The notes beneath the pieces were generated by a model. That model ran no database searches. It had not been told where the DNA came from and saw only the letters and a list, made by a program, of their open reading frames with translations. From assembly GCA_002840405.1 (NCBI GenBank), contig PHAR01000009.1, positions 1-64,000 of the forward strand: a stretch of 64,000 bases of DNA, written 5' to 3'. This stretch comes from Deltaproteobacteria bacterium HGW-Deltaproteobacteria-8. Lineage in GTDB: Bacteria; Desulfobacterota; Desulfovibrionia; Desulfovibrionales; Desulfovibrionaceae. Within the stretch, counting starts at the first letter, position 1. Each line of letters opens with the position of its first letter. Shown here piece after piece: positions 38,079 through 45,037 of this stretch. The position numbers and the translations under genes were made by a program.

Positions 38079-38837
38079 CTAGCCGAAGCGGCCGGTGATG
38101 TAGTCTTCTGTCTGCTTGTTGCGCGGATGCGTGAAGATGGTCCGCGTGTCGCCTTCCTCAATGAGCTTGCCGAGGTAGAAGAAGGCCGTGCGGTCGGACA
38201 CGCGCGCCGCCTGCTGCATGCTGTGGGTGACGATGATGATGGTCAGGTCGCGCTTGAGCTCATGAATCAGGTCCTCGATCTTCTGGGTGGCGATGGGGTC
38301 GAGCGCGCTGGCTGGCTCGTCCATGAGCAGGACCTCGGGGCGCACGGCCAGGGCGCGGGCGATGCACAGCCGCTGCTGCTGCCCGCCGGACAGCCCCAGG
38401 GCCGAGGACTCCAGGCGGTCCTTGACCTCGTCCCAGAGGGCGGCCCCGCGCAGGGAGGCCTCCACGTTCTGGTCCAGGACGCGCTTCTCGTTCACGCCGT
38501 TGACGCGCAGCCCGTAGGCCACGTTCTCGTAGATGGTCTTGGGGAAGGGGTTGGGCTTCTGGAAGACCATGCCGATGCGCCGCCGGAGCGTCACGACGTC
38601 CACGCCGGAGGCGTAGATGTCCTCTCCGTCCAGGGTGAGCTGTCCGCTGACCCGGGCGCCGGGAATGAGGTCGTTCATGCGGTTGATGCAGCGCAGGTAG
38701 GTGCTCTTGCCACAGCCCGAGGGACCGATGAGGGCCGTTACCTGATGCTCCTCGAAGTTCAGGTCCACCTGGTGCAGGGCGTGGAAGGTCCCGTAATGGA
38801 AGTCCAGGGATTGTGACGAAACCTTGATGTTGGGCAT
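38079..38837 (-). CDS. pstB: Phosphate ABC transporter ATP-binding protein PstB
   Basis: ATPase of the high-affinity phosphate importer, 252 residues. Walker A is [19 protein letters not shown] (the RCINRMND run is a PstB hallmark), the Q loop [18 protein letters not shown], the signature [15 protein letters not shown] and Walker [14 protein letters not shown]. The permease and binding-protein genes (pstSCA) are not in the window, so the transporter is encoded in at least two places. pstB-phoU form a two-gene unit. Confidence 0.96.
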   Translation of the reverse strand: MPNIKVSSQSLDFHYGTFHALHQVDLNFEEHQVTALIGPSGCGKSTYLRCINRMNDLIPGARVSGQLTLDGEDIYASGVDVVTLRRRIGMVFQKPNPFPKTIYENVAYGLRVNGVNEKRVLDQNVEASLRGAALWDEVKDRLESSALGLSGGQQQRLCIARALAVRPEVLLMDEPASALDPIATQKIEDLIHELKRDLTIIIVTHSMQQAARVSDRTAFFYLGKLIEEGDTRTIFTHPRNKQTEDYITGRFG

Positions 38838-38992
38838 TGTTTCTCCGTGCTCTGCTGGACAGGGCCAGCCGGGACGCGTCCCGGCTGTGCCGCTGCCGAC
38901 CTGGTGGAATTACGCACCAGACGCGACGTCTGGGCCACGGAAATGTTACGATTCAGTGACGCCGACGCTCCAAGCGGGCAGGCCCGGCGAAA
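38838..38992. promoter_or_regulatory. pstB upstream region with two inverted repeats
   Basis: The 155-bp gap before pstB holds a perfect 20-bp palindrome (AGCCGGGACGCGTCCCGGCT, 38867-38886) and a second inverted repeat CCAGACG-CGA-CGTCTGG (38917-38933). A stretch GTTACGA-TTCA-GTGACGC (38945-38962) has two 7-mers at 11-bp spacing, vaguely like a Pho box, but no -10 is well placed. The 20-bp palindrome could be a leader hairpin or operator. Confidence 0.4.
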
Positions 38993-39811
38993 TCAGCTCG
39001 GCTTGAGGTGCAAGGCCAGCGGGATGGTCACGGTGACGCCCTTGTCCCCGCTCTCCACCTTGGGCAGCATGTCCGGGTCCACCGCGCCCTCGCGGAACTC
39101 CACGGCCAGGCGCAGGCGGTCGGGGTGCTCGCCCACGACGACATTCTTCACCGGGCCGGTGCCAAAGCGCAGCACGGACGGGCCTTTCTTGCGCCAGGGG
39201 CCGCGCAGGTCCACGGCCAGCTTGCGCGGGGCCTTGACCCCGAAGAAGGTCACCTGCTCCACCGGACCGTTGGTGGCCACGCGCAGGATGACGTGGTCGG
39301 ACTGGAACTCCATCTCCACATCGCCAACGAAGTTCCCGCCCTCGGGCAGGGCCAGGGGCTCGTGGGGCGCGGGCGCGGGCGGGGTCTCCAGAGCCAGGGG
39401 GTCGATCTTGGGAACGGGCTTGGGCTTGGGCTCCGGTTTCGGCGCGGCCTCAGGCTTTGGCGCGGCCTCAGGCTTTGGCGCGGGCGCGGCCTTGGGCGCT
39501 TCGGCCTTGGCGGCCTTGGGCTTGGCAGCGGGCTTGACGGATTCGGCCTTGGCGGGCGCGGGCGCGGGTTCAGGCTTGAGCGCTTCGGCCTTGGCGGGTT
39601 TGGGTGCGGGCGCAGCCTTCTTCTCGTCCATTGCAGGCTTGGCGTCCTTGGGGGCTTCCGCTGCGGGAGTCTCCTGCGGGGGCGCAAGGCGCACGGTCTT
39701 CTCCACGGGCAGGCGCACCTCGTACCCTGCGGCCAGGGCGCTTCCAGCCCAGACCAGCACACACAACATGGCTCCCACGACCAGTCCCTTGTGTCCGAAA
39801 CGCTTCATCAT
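38993..39811 (-). CDS. Secreted AMIN-domain protein with Pro/Ala/Lys-rich linker
   Basis: A 272-residue exported protein. It has a signal peptide (GLVVGAMLCVLVWAGSALA), then about 110 residues of Ala/Pro/Lys-rich linker with repeats such as APKPEAAPKPEAAPKPEPKP, then an AMIN-like beta domain (VEMEFQSDHVILRVATNGP; KLAVDLRGPW; RLRLAVEFREG). AMIN domains place proteins at periplasmic or wall sites. The linker would span the periplasm or wall, as in TonB. I chose the second ATG of several in-frame ones (39820, 39811, 39808); the upstream 180 residues of the track ORF are shadow. Confidence 0.8.
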   Translation of the reverse strand: MMKRFGHKGLVVGAMLCVLVWAGSALAAGYEVRLPVEKTVRLAPPQETPAAEAPKDAKPAMDEKKAAPAPKPAKAEALKPEPAPAPAKAESVKPAAKPKAAKAEAPKAAPAPKPEAAPKPEAAPKPEPKPKPVPKIDPLALETPPAPAPHEPLALPEGGNFVGDVEMEFQSDHVILRVATNGPVEQVTFFGVKAPRKLAVDLRGPWRKKGPSVLRFGTGPVKNVVVGEHPDRLRLAVEFREGAVDPDMLPKVESGDKGVTVTIPLALHLKPS

Positions 39812-39882
39812 TCCCCGCATCCCCCACTGTTGTTGCGTTTGCCATGAACCTACACGATCTCCAGACGCTTGGCAAAGCCGGG

Positions 39883-40845
39883 CTACAACGCGTCCCAAAA
39901 ATCCGCCAGGCGTCCGGCCACCTTGGCCTCGGACCAGCGCTCCTCCACGAACCGCCGCGAGGCCGCGCCGATCTCGCGGCAGCGCTCCAAGTCCCCGGCC
40001 AGCTCCCGCAGGCGGGCGGCCAGCTCGTCCCGGTTGCGCGCCACGACCCAGGGCAGATCCTCCGTGCCGGAAAACTCCGCCACGTGCTGCCGGTTCCACG
40101 CGTCCAGCCCAGCGATGACCGCCAGCCCCTGGCTCAGGCCCTCCAGGCTGCTGACCCCGTAGTAGCCCTGCATGTGGTCGAAGAGCACGTGGGCGGCCTG
40201 CTTGCGCGCCAGGCACTCTGCATTGGGCACGTTGTCGATGAGGTCCAGGCGCAGGTCCAGCCCGGAGCGGGAAAGTTCGTCCACCACGGCCAGAAGGTCG
40301 TCGGTGTTCTTCAGATCCTTGCGCGTGGGCGAGTGCGCGATATTGAGCGGGCCGAACCATTGGCGCTCCGCAGGCCGGAAGAGGGCCTCCTGCTCGTGCA
40401 CCAGGTTGGGCTGCCAGCGCGCCTCGGGCATCATGCGCAGGAGGTCCGGGGTGCTCACCAGCAGATTGTTGCGGCCCAGCGCCCGGTACTTGGCGCGGAA
40501 GCGCTCCGGGTCGCTGCGGAAGTCGTGGTGGCCGTGCTCATGGTGCACCACGGCCTTGCCCGCCAGAAAGTCGGCCGGGAGAAATGGCCCCAGGCGCAGG
40601 TGCTCGTCAGCGGTCATGTGGAAGTGCAGCACGTCGCTGGTCTTGAGTAGCCGCTCCAGCTCCGCCAGGCCGGCCTCGTCCAGATCAGGGACATGGAGGT
40701 CCTTGCCCCAGGAGTGCGTGTAGCGCGTCTCCAGGGTGACGAGGCGGCAGGAGTGGCGGTCGTCCCGTTCAAGGCGGTTCACCGCCCGGCAAAAGGCGAT
40801 GCCCGTGCCTGCGGGGTCGTTCACCGCGATCATCAGGATCTTCAA
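39883..40845 (-). CDS. Glycosyltransferase, GT4-like
   Basis: A 320-residue GT-B-type protein. The N-terminal part KILMIAVNDPAGTGIAFCRAVNR and the C-terminal HMQGYYGVSSLEGLSQGLAVIAG (donor-site Glu in the E-x7-like motif) point to a retaining glycosyltransferase; the sequence is divergent, with HFHMTADEHLRLG and HHEHGHHD between. No membrane segment. Its start overlaps the acetolactate decarboxylase stop by four bases, so it ends a three-gene operon with cheD. Confidence 0.75.
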   Translation of the reverse strand: MKILMIAVNDPAGTGIAFCRAVNRLERDDRHSCRLVTLETRYTHSWGKDLHVPDLDEAGLAELERLLKTSDVLHFHMTADEHLRLGPFLPADFLAGKAVVHHEHGHHDFRSDPERFRAKYRALGRNNLLVSTPDLLRMMPEARWQPNLVHEQEALFRPAERQWFGPLNIAHSPTRKDLKNTDDLLAVVDELSRSGLDLRLDLIDNVPNAECLARKQAAHVLFDHMQGYYGVSSLEGLSQGLAVIAGLDAWNRQHVAEFSGTEDLPWVVARNRDELAARLRELAGDLERCREIGAASRRFVEERWSEAKVAGRLADFWDAL

Positions 40846-41636
40846 CGCGCGGACTCCACGGCCTTGAGCTCATGCGAGCGGTCCTGGGACAGGTCAAGCC
40901 CGCCCAGGCCACCCTTGGGCAGCAGCAGCTCCAGGCGGCGCAGGCTCGCCAGCCGGACCGTGCCCGCACCCAGGGTCAGTTCCAGCACATGCCCGCCGCG
41001 GGTTCGGTCCTGGGTGAGGAAATGCCAGTGCCAGCCGGGCACGCCCAGGCCGCGCACGTAGTCCGGGCCACGCAGGCCCACGAGGGTGCCGCGCGCCTGG
41101 GAGAACTCGAACACCGACTGCTCCTTGGCCACCACGGCCAGGGGGCGGTAGGGCTTTGACTGGCGCGGCACGCTGCGCGCCTTGAGCGCGGTGAAGACAC
41201 CCTCCACGCGGACCGCGCCGAACAGGCTGGTGTCGCCCAGGGCCTTGTCCATCCAGGCCTCCAGGTCCTTCAGGCCCAGATTCTCGGGCAGGGCAAGGGC
41301 CGGGCCGGGCTTGAACCAGGCCACCTGGGCAAAGGGCGTGGTCACGCGCAGGTCGGCGCGGCGCACCAGGCCGCTTGCAGGCACCTGGTAGACCACGCCG
41401 TCCAGGATCACCATCTCGCCGTCCAGGGCGTCAAAGGTGCCCAGGCCAATGTCGCCCAGGCGAGGCAGCTCGCGCACAGGGACAGAGCCGTCATAGCCAC
41501 CGGCCAGAAGCGCGTCGATGACGCCTATCTGCACCAGGGCCGGCGTTTTCAGCAGGTTCGCGGCCTGGACAGGCCCCACCGGAAGCAGCATCGCGCAGAG
41601 CACGAGCCAGGAGAATACGCTGCGCCACTTCTTCAT
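40842..41636 (-). CDS. budA: Alpha-acetolactate decarboxylase with signal peptide
   Basis: The family converts acetolactate to acetoin. The 264-residue protein shows LLAGGYDGSVPVRELPRLGD, IGLGTFDALDGEMVILDG and the metal site WHWHFLTQDRTRGGHVLEL with three His. Unlike the usual cytoplasmic enzyme it starts with a signal peptide (SVFSWLVLCAMLLPVGPVQA), so it should be periplasmic or secreted. No acetolactate synthase is nearby; it is locked between cheD and a glycosyltransferase by ATGA overlaps. Its true substrate may therefore differ. Confidence 0.85.
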   Translation of the reverse strand: MKKWRSVFSWLVLCAMLLPVGPVQAANLLKTPALVQIGVIDALLAGGYDGSVPVRELPRLGDIGLGTFDALDGEMVILDGVVYQVPASGLVRRADLRVTTPFAQVAWFKPGPALALPENLGLKDLEAWMDKALGDTSLFGAVRVEGVFTALKARSVPRQSKPYRPLAVVAKEQSVFEFSQARGTLVGLRGPDYVRGLGVPGWHWHFLTQDRTRGGHVLELTLGAGTVRLASLRRLELLLPKGGLGGLDLSQDRSHELKAVESAR

Positions 41637-42145
41637 GAACGATCCTCCCCGTTGGACTTGTGGAGCGTCTTGACCCAGACGTCCCCGGTGTGGGTCAGAA
41701 ACAGGAGCTTGCGGCCCCGACAGCCACCCGTGGCCGAGCGCGCGACCCGGATGCCGTGGTCCGCCAACCGCTCCTGCACGGCAGAGAGGTTGCGGCCGCC
41801 GATGTCGTAGAGGTTGCAGCGCTCGCCGCTCATGATGCCCGAGGCCCCGCCAAAGACCTTCACCACCAGGTCCTCCGGGGCGATCCTGAGGCGCATGAGG
41901 CTGGCCAGCATGCTCTCCACGGCGGTGTCCACGAAGCGGCAGACCTGGGGGTCCTTGCCGCGCACGTTGAACTTGGCGCTGTCTGGCAAAAAAGCGTGGC
42001 AGATGGCCCCGATGAGCCTATGCGGGGCGCACATGGTCACGGCCACGCAGGAGCCCAGCACAGTTGTCACAAGGGTCGGCTGCACCCCGAGGTAGCAGTC
42101 GCCCGTTTGCAAGAAGACCTTGGGAAAGTTGTGGAATTCAATCAC
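41633..42145 (-). CDS. cheD: Chemoreceptor glutamine deamidase CheD
   Basis: Deamidates Gln residues in chemoreceptors and, in some species, binds CheC. The 170-residue protein has the catalytic pair in VLGSCVAVTM (Cys) and GAICHAFLP (His), and KVFGGASGIM typical of the family. It starts with GTG after GGGGTG. No other chemotaxis genes are nearby. A TTGACA-N17-GATGAT promoter lies upstream, so the operon appears to use the main sigma factor, not the flagellar one. Confidence 0.93.
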   Translation of the reverse strand: MIEFHNFPKVFLQTGDCYLGVQPTLVTTVLGSCVAVTMCAPHRLIGAICHAFLPDSAKFNVRGKDPQVCRFVDTAVESMLASLMRLRIAPEDLVVKVFGGASGIMSGERCNLYDIGGRNLSAVQERLADHGIRVARSATGGCRGRKLLFLTHTGDVWVKTLHKSNGEDRS

Positions 42146-42183
42146 GCCAGCACACCCCGGAAGCCCATTCAGGCCCGTCAGGC

Positions 42184-42212
42184 ATCATCAAGCCATCCGC
42201 CCGCCCTGTCAA
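42184..42212 (-). promoter_or_regulatory. Predicted promoter of the cheD operon
   Basis: On the minus strand: TTGACA (42207-42212), 17-bp spacer, GATGAT (42184-42189), about 39 bp before the cheD GTG. Confidence 0.55.
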
Positions 42213-42237
42213 CTGCTTCGGCGGAGACCGCCAGGAG

Positions 42238-42876
42238 CTATTCTTGGTGCTCGGCGAAGCGGATGTGGAAGGCCGCCGCGTAGAAGTGGTGGAAGAAATC
42301 TACGTATTCAAGGTGGATATGGCTGGGTACGGAAATGCGGGAGGGCGCGAAATTGATGATGCCCTTGATGCCTGCGCCCACAAGATAATTGGCGGCGCGC
42401 TGGGCGCGTTCCGGCGGGGTGGTGATGATGCCGATTTCAAGGGAGAGTTCCTTGACCTTGGCCGGGAGTTGGCGCGAACAGACGATTTCCATGCCCTCGA
42501 CGATCTCGCCGATCTTGTACGGGTCGCAGTCAAAGGCCCCGCGGATGATGAAGCCCTTGCGCGAAAACTCGCGGTGGCGCAGAAGCGCGCGGCCCAGGTT
42601 GCCCACGCCCACAAGGCCGCAGTTCCAGGCGCGGTCGATGCCGAGCGAACGCTTGATGGAGGTGATGAGGTCCTGGACGTAGTAGCCCACCCCACGCACG
42701 CCGAACTCTCCGAAGTAGGCCAGGTCCTTGCGGATCTGCGAGGAGTTGACGGAGCAGGCCTCGGCCAGGCGTTCGGAAGAGACCACATCCGTGCCTTCGC
42801 GCTTGAACTCGGAGAGCACCTGGATATAGGTGGCCAGACGGGCGATGGTAGCTTTCGGAATATGCTCGCTCTTCAT
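42238..42876 (-). CDS. rex: Redox-sensing transcriptional repressor Rex
   Basis: Senses the NADH/NAD+ ratio and represses energy genes; NADH releases it from DNA. The 212 residues have an N-terminal winged helix (KATIARLATYIQVLSEF; VNSSQIRKDLAYFGEFG), a Rossmann NAD-binding core (GLVGVGNLGRALL) and a C-terminal domain-swap helix (HHFYAAAFHIRF). Its own upstream region carries a near-perfect Rex operator 20 bp before the ATG, so it is probably autoregulated. It follows atpE but is separated from it by a terminator. Confidence 0.96.
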   Translation of the reverse strand: MKSEHIPKATIARLATYIQVLSEFKREGTDVVSSERLAEACSVNSSQIRKDLAYFGEFGVRGVGYYVQDLITSIKRSLGIDRAWNCGLVGVGNLGRALLRHREFSRKGFIIRGAFDCDPYKIGEIVEGMEIVCSRQLPAKVKELSLEIGIITTPPERAQRAANYLVGAGIKGIINFAPSRISVPSHIHLEYVDFFHHFYAAAFHIRFAEHQE

Positions 42877-42895
42877 GGCCTTGTACCGGTTGGGA

Positions 42896-42913
42896 ATGTG
42901 AATTTTTTAACAA
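42896..42913. promoter_or_regulatory. Rex operator upstream of rex
   Basis: ATGTGAATTTTTTAACAA matches TTGTGAAN4TTCACAA at 12 of 14 defined positions. It sits between the atpE terminator and the rex start. Confidence 0.75.
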
Positions 42914-42922
42914 TTCTTCCGG

Positions 42923-42948
42923 AAAAAAGGAGGCCTTGCGGCCTCCTT
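42923..42948 (-). terminator. Intrinsic terminator of ATP synthase operon 2
   Basis: On the minus strand a 9-bp stem (AAGGAGGCC / GGCCTCCTT) with a 4-nt loop is followed by a T-run (the As at 42923-42928). It ends the atpZIBE transcript before rex. Confidence 0.9.
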
Positions 42949-42973
42949 GATTCCAAAAACAAGCCTTGGGTAA

Positions 42974-43306
42974 TTAGGCGCCCAGGGGCTTCACGAAGAG
43001 CAGGATCAGGTTGACGACCAGGGCGTAAATGGCCAGGGACTCGATGAAGGCCAGGCCCAGGATCAGGGTGACGGTCAGCTTGCCACCGGCTTCGGGGTTG
43101 CGGGCGGTGCCTTCGCAGGCGGCCTTGAGGCCCATGCCCTGACCGAGACCGCACAGACCGGCGGCAATGGCCATGCCAATGGCGGTGGCCCAGGCGGCGG
43201 TGGGGCCGACAGCGGCGACAGCGGCGGCAGCGGCCGGGGCGTCAGAAGCGTAGGCAGCGGAAGCAACCAGAACCATAGCCAGGGTCATCAGCAGAGATTT
43301 ACGCAT
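42974..43306 (-). CDS. atpE: ATP synthase F0 subunit c, with N-terminal leader
   Basis: Rotor-ring subunit carrying the coupling ion. The 110 residues exceed the usual 70-90 because of a signal-like start ([18 protein letters not shown], then SDAP) and an Ala-rich stretch. The hairpin follows: helix 1 with [14 protein letters not shown], the polar loop ARNPEAG and helix 2 with [15 protein letters not shown], where Glu of FIES is the ion carrier. The Gln in GLGQG, Ser after the Glu and Tyr five residues on match the ligand set of Na+-binding c-rings. Confidence 0.95.
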   Translation of the reverse strand: MRKSLLMTLAMVLVASAAYASDAPAAAAAVAAVGPTAAWATAIGMAIAAGLCGLGQGMGLKAACEGTARNPEAGGKLTVTLILGLAFIESLAIYALVVNLILLFVKPLGA

Positions 43307-43361
43307 AGCAATGAACTCCTTAAGGTATTTATGTGTTGGTCAAGCGACCATTTCCCCAAGT

Positions 43362-44048
43362 TTAGTGGGCGTGCTCCAGCGAACCCTTCAGATAGATCAT
43401 GGTCAGCATGAAGAAGATGAAGGCCTGAATGGTCTTTCCCAGGATGAACAGGAAGTACATGGGCAGGGTTCCGAGCACCGGAGCCAGCACGAAGAGCAGC
43501 ACCAGGACGATTTCCTCGCCGCGGATGTTGCCGAAGAGACGAAGCGTGAGCGAGAGCGGCCGCGCCAGGTGGCTGACTGTCTCAAGGATGAGCATGAGCG
43601 GGGCCAGGAAGATGACCGGGCCCATGAAGTGCTTGATGTAGCCGAAGCCCCACTTCTTGATGCCAATATAATTGTAGTAGACGAACACCGAGATGGCCAT
43701 GGCCGCGTTGGTGTTCACGTTGGCGGTGGCGGCGTCGCAACCGGGAATGAGGCCGATGTAGTTCATCACCAGAATGAAGATGAACATGGCAGAGAGGAAC
43801 GGGAAAACCTTGCGGCCTTCCTCGCCGATGTTGAGGACGACAAAGTCCTCCAATCCGCCGATCACGGTCTCAAAGACGTTCTGCAACCCCCCGGGCACCA
43901 GCTGAAGCCGGCCGCGGAGAATGAAGCCGCAGGAGAACAGAATGATCATGGCCAACCACATGTAGTACACATGCGGCGGCAAATGCAGCCCGAGCTGCTG
44001 GTCGATGAGGACCGAATACGTCAGCGGATGCGGAAGTCCTGCAGCCAT
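43362..44048 (-). CDS. atpB: ATP synthase F0 subunit a
   Basis: Stator subunit holding the two ion half-channels. The 228-residue protein has five to six membrane helices; the essential Arg is in [15 protein letters not shown]. Other family segments are NYIGLIPG and the C-terminal [15 protein letters not shown]. Length is typical of delta-proteobacteria and thermophiles, shorter than in enterics. It lies 55 bp before atpE. Confidence 0.96.
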   Translation of the reverse strand: MAAGLPHPLTYSVLIDQQLGLHLPPHVYYMWLAMIILFSCGFILRGRLQLVPGGLQNVFETVIGGLEDFVVLNIGEEGRKVFPFLSAMFIFILVMNYIGLIPGCDAATANVNTNAAMAISVFVYYNYIGIKKWGFGYIKHFMGPVIFLAPLMLILETVSHLARPLSLTLRLFGNIRGEEIVLVLLFVLAPVLGTLPMYFLFILGKTIQAFIFFMLTMIYLKGSLEHAH

Positions 44049-44051
44049 TTG

Positions 44052-44498
44052 TTACGCCTCCTTCCCGTTCCCTGTGGCGGGAACCTTGTGCCTGATCTGG
44101 AGAACCCCCCAGAGAGTGGCGTTTATAACCACCGTGGAGAGTCCGGCCAAAAGTCCGAATACCGATGCCCCAAGCCATGCCACCAAAGCGGCGATGGCAA
44201 CCCCGGTCAATACCAGCCTGCCGTAAAAAAGCGTCAGAAGCGTGAACACCGCGCCATCCCTGACCTTCACCAGCGCCTGGGCGGCCTTGGCCAGCCACCA
44301 GAAATTCACGCTGATGATCAAGGCGCCTGCCGCAAACGAGAGCCCCCAGGAGGAGAACCCCGTAGCCAGGCAGACCAGCGCCGACCCGCCCGCAGCCAGA
44401 AGGATCTGGTTGCGCATGAGGCTGCGCGCGTCTGCCAGGGCAAAACCCCGGCGGTACAGCACGGCATCAATCTTCTGGACAAGCGTCCCCTGCATCAT
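44052..44498 (-). CDS. atpI: ATP synthase subunit I (AtpI)
   Basis: A 148-residue protein with four membrane helices (for example ILLAAGGSALVCLATGF and LSFAAGALIISVNFWWLAKA), matching the AtpI family that helps c-ring assembly. Located three bases before atpB and overlapping the atpZ stop by four bases. Sequence conservation in this family is low; position supports the call. Confidence 0.85.
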   Translation of the reverse strand: MMQGTLVQKIDAVLYRRGFALADARSLMRNQILLAAGGSALVCLATGFSSWGLSFAAGALIISVNFWWLAKAAQALVKVRDGAVFTLLTLFYGRLVLTGVAIAALVAWLGASVFGLLAGLSTVVINATLWGVLQIRHKVPATGNGKEA

Positions 44499-44803
44499 TT
44501 CCCCTGGCGGTCAGAGCCGCCCTTGGCGTCGTCACCATCCGGACCGGAAGCCGGGCCGGAACTTTGCGCATCCGCGCCCCGCTGGAGGCGCATGGCCTCG
44601 CGGTACACATCGCGAAAGCCCGCGATGATCCCCAGCAACAGGAAGATGATGAGCATCCAAGGCTTGGTGCCGAGCCACTCATCAAGATAGTAGCCCATGG
44701 CCAACCCGATAAAGGTCGCTACCACGAGCTGCATCCCGATGGTTGCAACGTTGCCGAAGAGCTCCATTGCCTCAGAGGGCTTGTCCCGCTTGAAAAAGAA
44801 CAT
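44495..44803 (-). CDS. atpZ: AtpZ-like F0F1-ATPase accessory protein
   Basis: A 102-residue protein with two membrane helices and the family run GYYLDEWLGTKPWMLIIF and IIAGFRDVYREA. Relatives (AtpZ/ATPase_gene1) work with AtpI, possibly as a Mg2+/Ca2+ path or c-ring assembly factor. I take the ATG at 44803 (MFFFKRDKPSEAM) because the 25 residues upstream in the track ORF look non-coding, though the ribosome site (GGGG) is weak. The C-terminal 25 residues are hydrophilic and Gly/Asp-rich. Confidence 0.85.
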   Translation of the reverse strand: MFFFKRDKPSEAMELFGNVATIGMQLVVATFIGLAMGYYLDEWLGTKPWMLIIFLLLGIIAGFRDVYREAMRLQRGADAQSSGPASGPDGDDAKGGSDRQGK

Positions 44804-44843
44804 TGAGAACCCCGGGCAACCTTTGTGCCGGTCGCCATGCCGG

Positions 44844-44861
44844 ACGTTCATTTCTTCACAA
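44844..44861 (-). promoter_or_regulatory. Candidate Rex half-site operator upstream of atpZ
   Basis: On the minus strand TTGTGAAGAAATGAACGT has a perfect left Rex half (TTGTGAA) but a poor right half (3 of 7). It starts at about +1 of the predicted transcript, as does the candidate at the other ATPase operon. Confidence 0.4.
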
Positions 44862-44868
44862 GGAGGAA

Positions 44869-44897
44869 CACCTAGCACAAGCGACCCTGCCAGTCAA
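44869..44897 (-). promoter_or_regulatory. Predicted promoter of ATP synthase operon 2
   Basis: On the minus strand: TTGACT (44892-44897), 17-bp spacer, TAGGTG (44869-44874). Same layout as the operon 1 promoter. Confidence 0.6.
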
Positions 44898-44963
44898 TGA
44901 GGTTGCGCCAATGAACGCACCTTTTTCTCGCTTTTCCCCCTCGCCCGCGCCGCCCGGACTCTA

Positions 44964-44992
44964 GTGACATTCGACGCGGAAGCAAGTACATT
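44964..44992 (+). promoter_or_regulatory. Predicted promoter of the Lon-like protease gene
   Basis: GTGACA (44964-44969), 17-bp spacer, TACATT (44987-44992), 45 bp before the ATG and divergent from the atpZ promoter. Confidence 0.5.
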
Positions 44993-45037
44993 CCATCCTG
45001 CACGCGCTCTTGCCCGAAACCTTACACTGGACTGCAC

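Noticed and set aside
38945-38962. Pho box upstream of pstB
   Set aside because: Only a loose match to two CTGTCAT-type halves and no -10 at the needed spacing; kept as a remark, not as a site.
39500-39600. Frameshift or repeat disruption in the Ala/Pro/Lys-rich linker of the AMIN protein
   Set aside because: The low-complexity stretch stays in frame from signal peptide to AMIN domain; such linkers are common in periplasm-spanning proteins.
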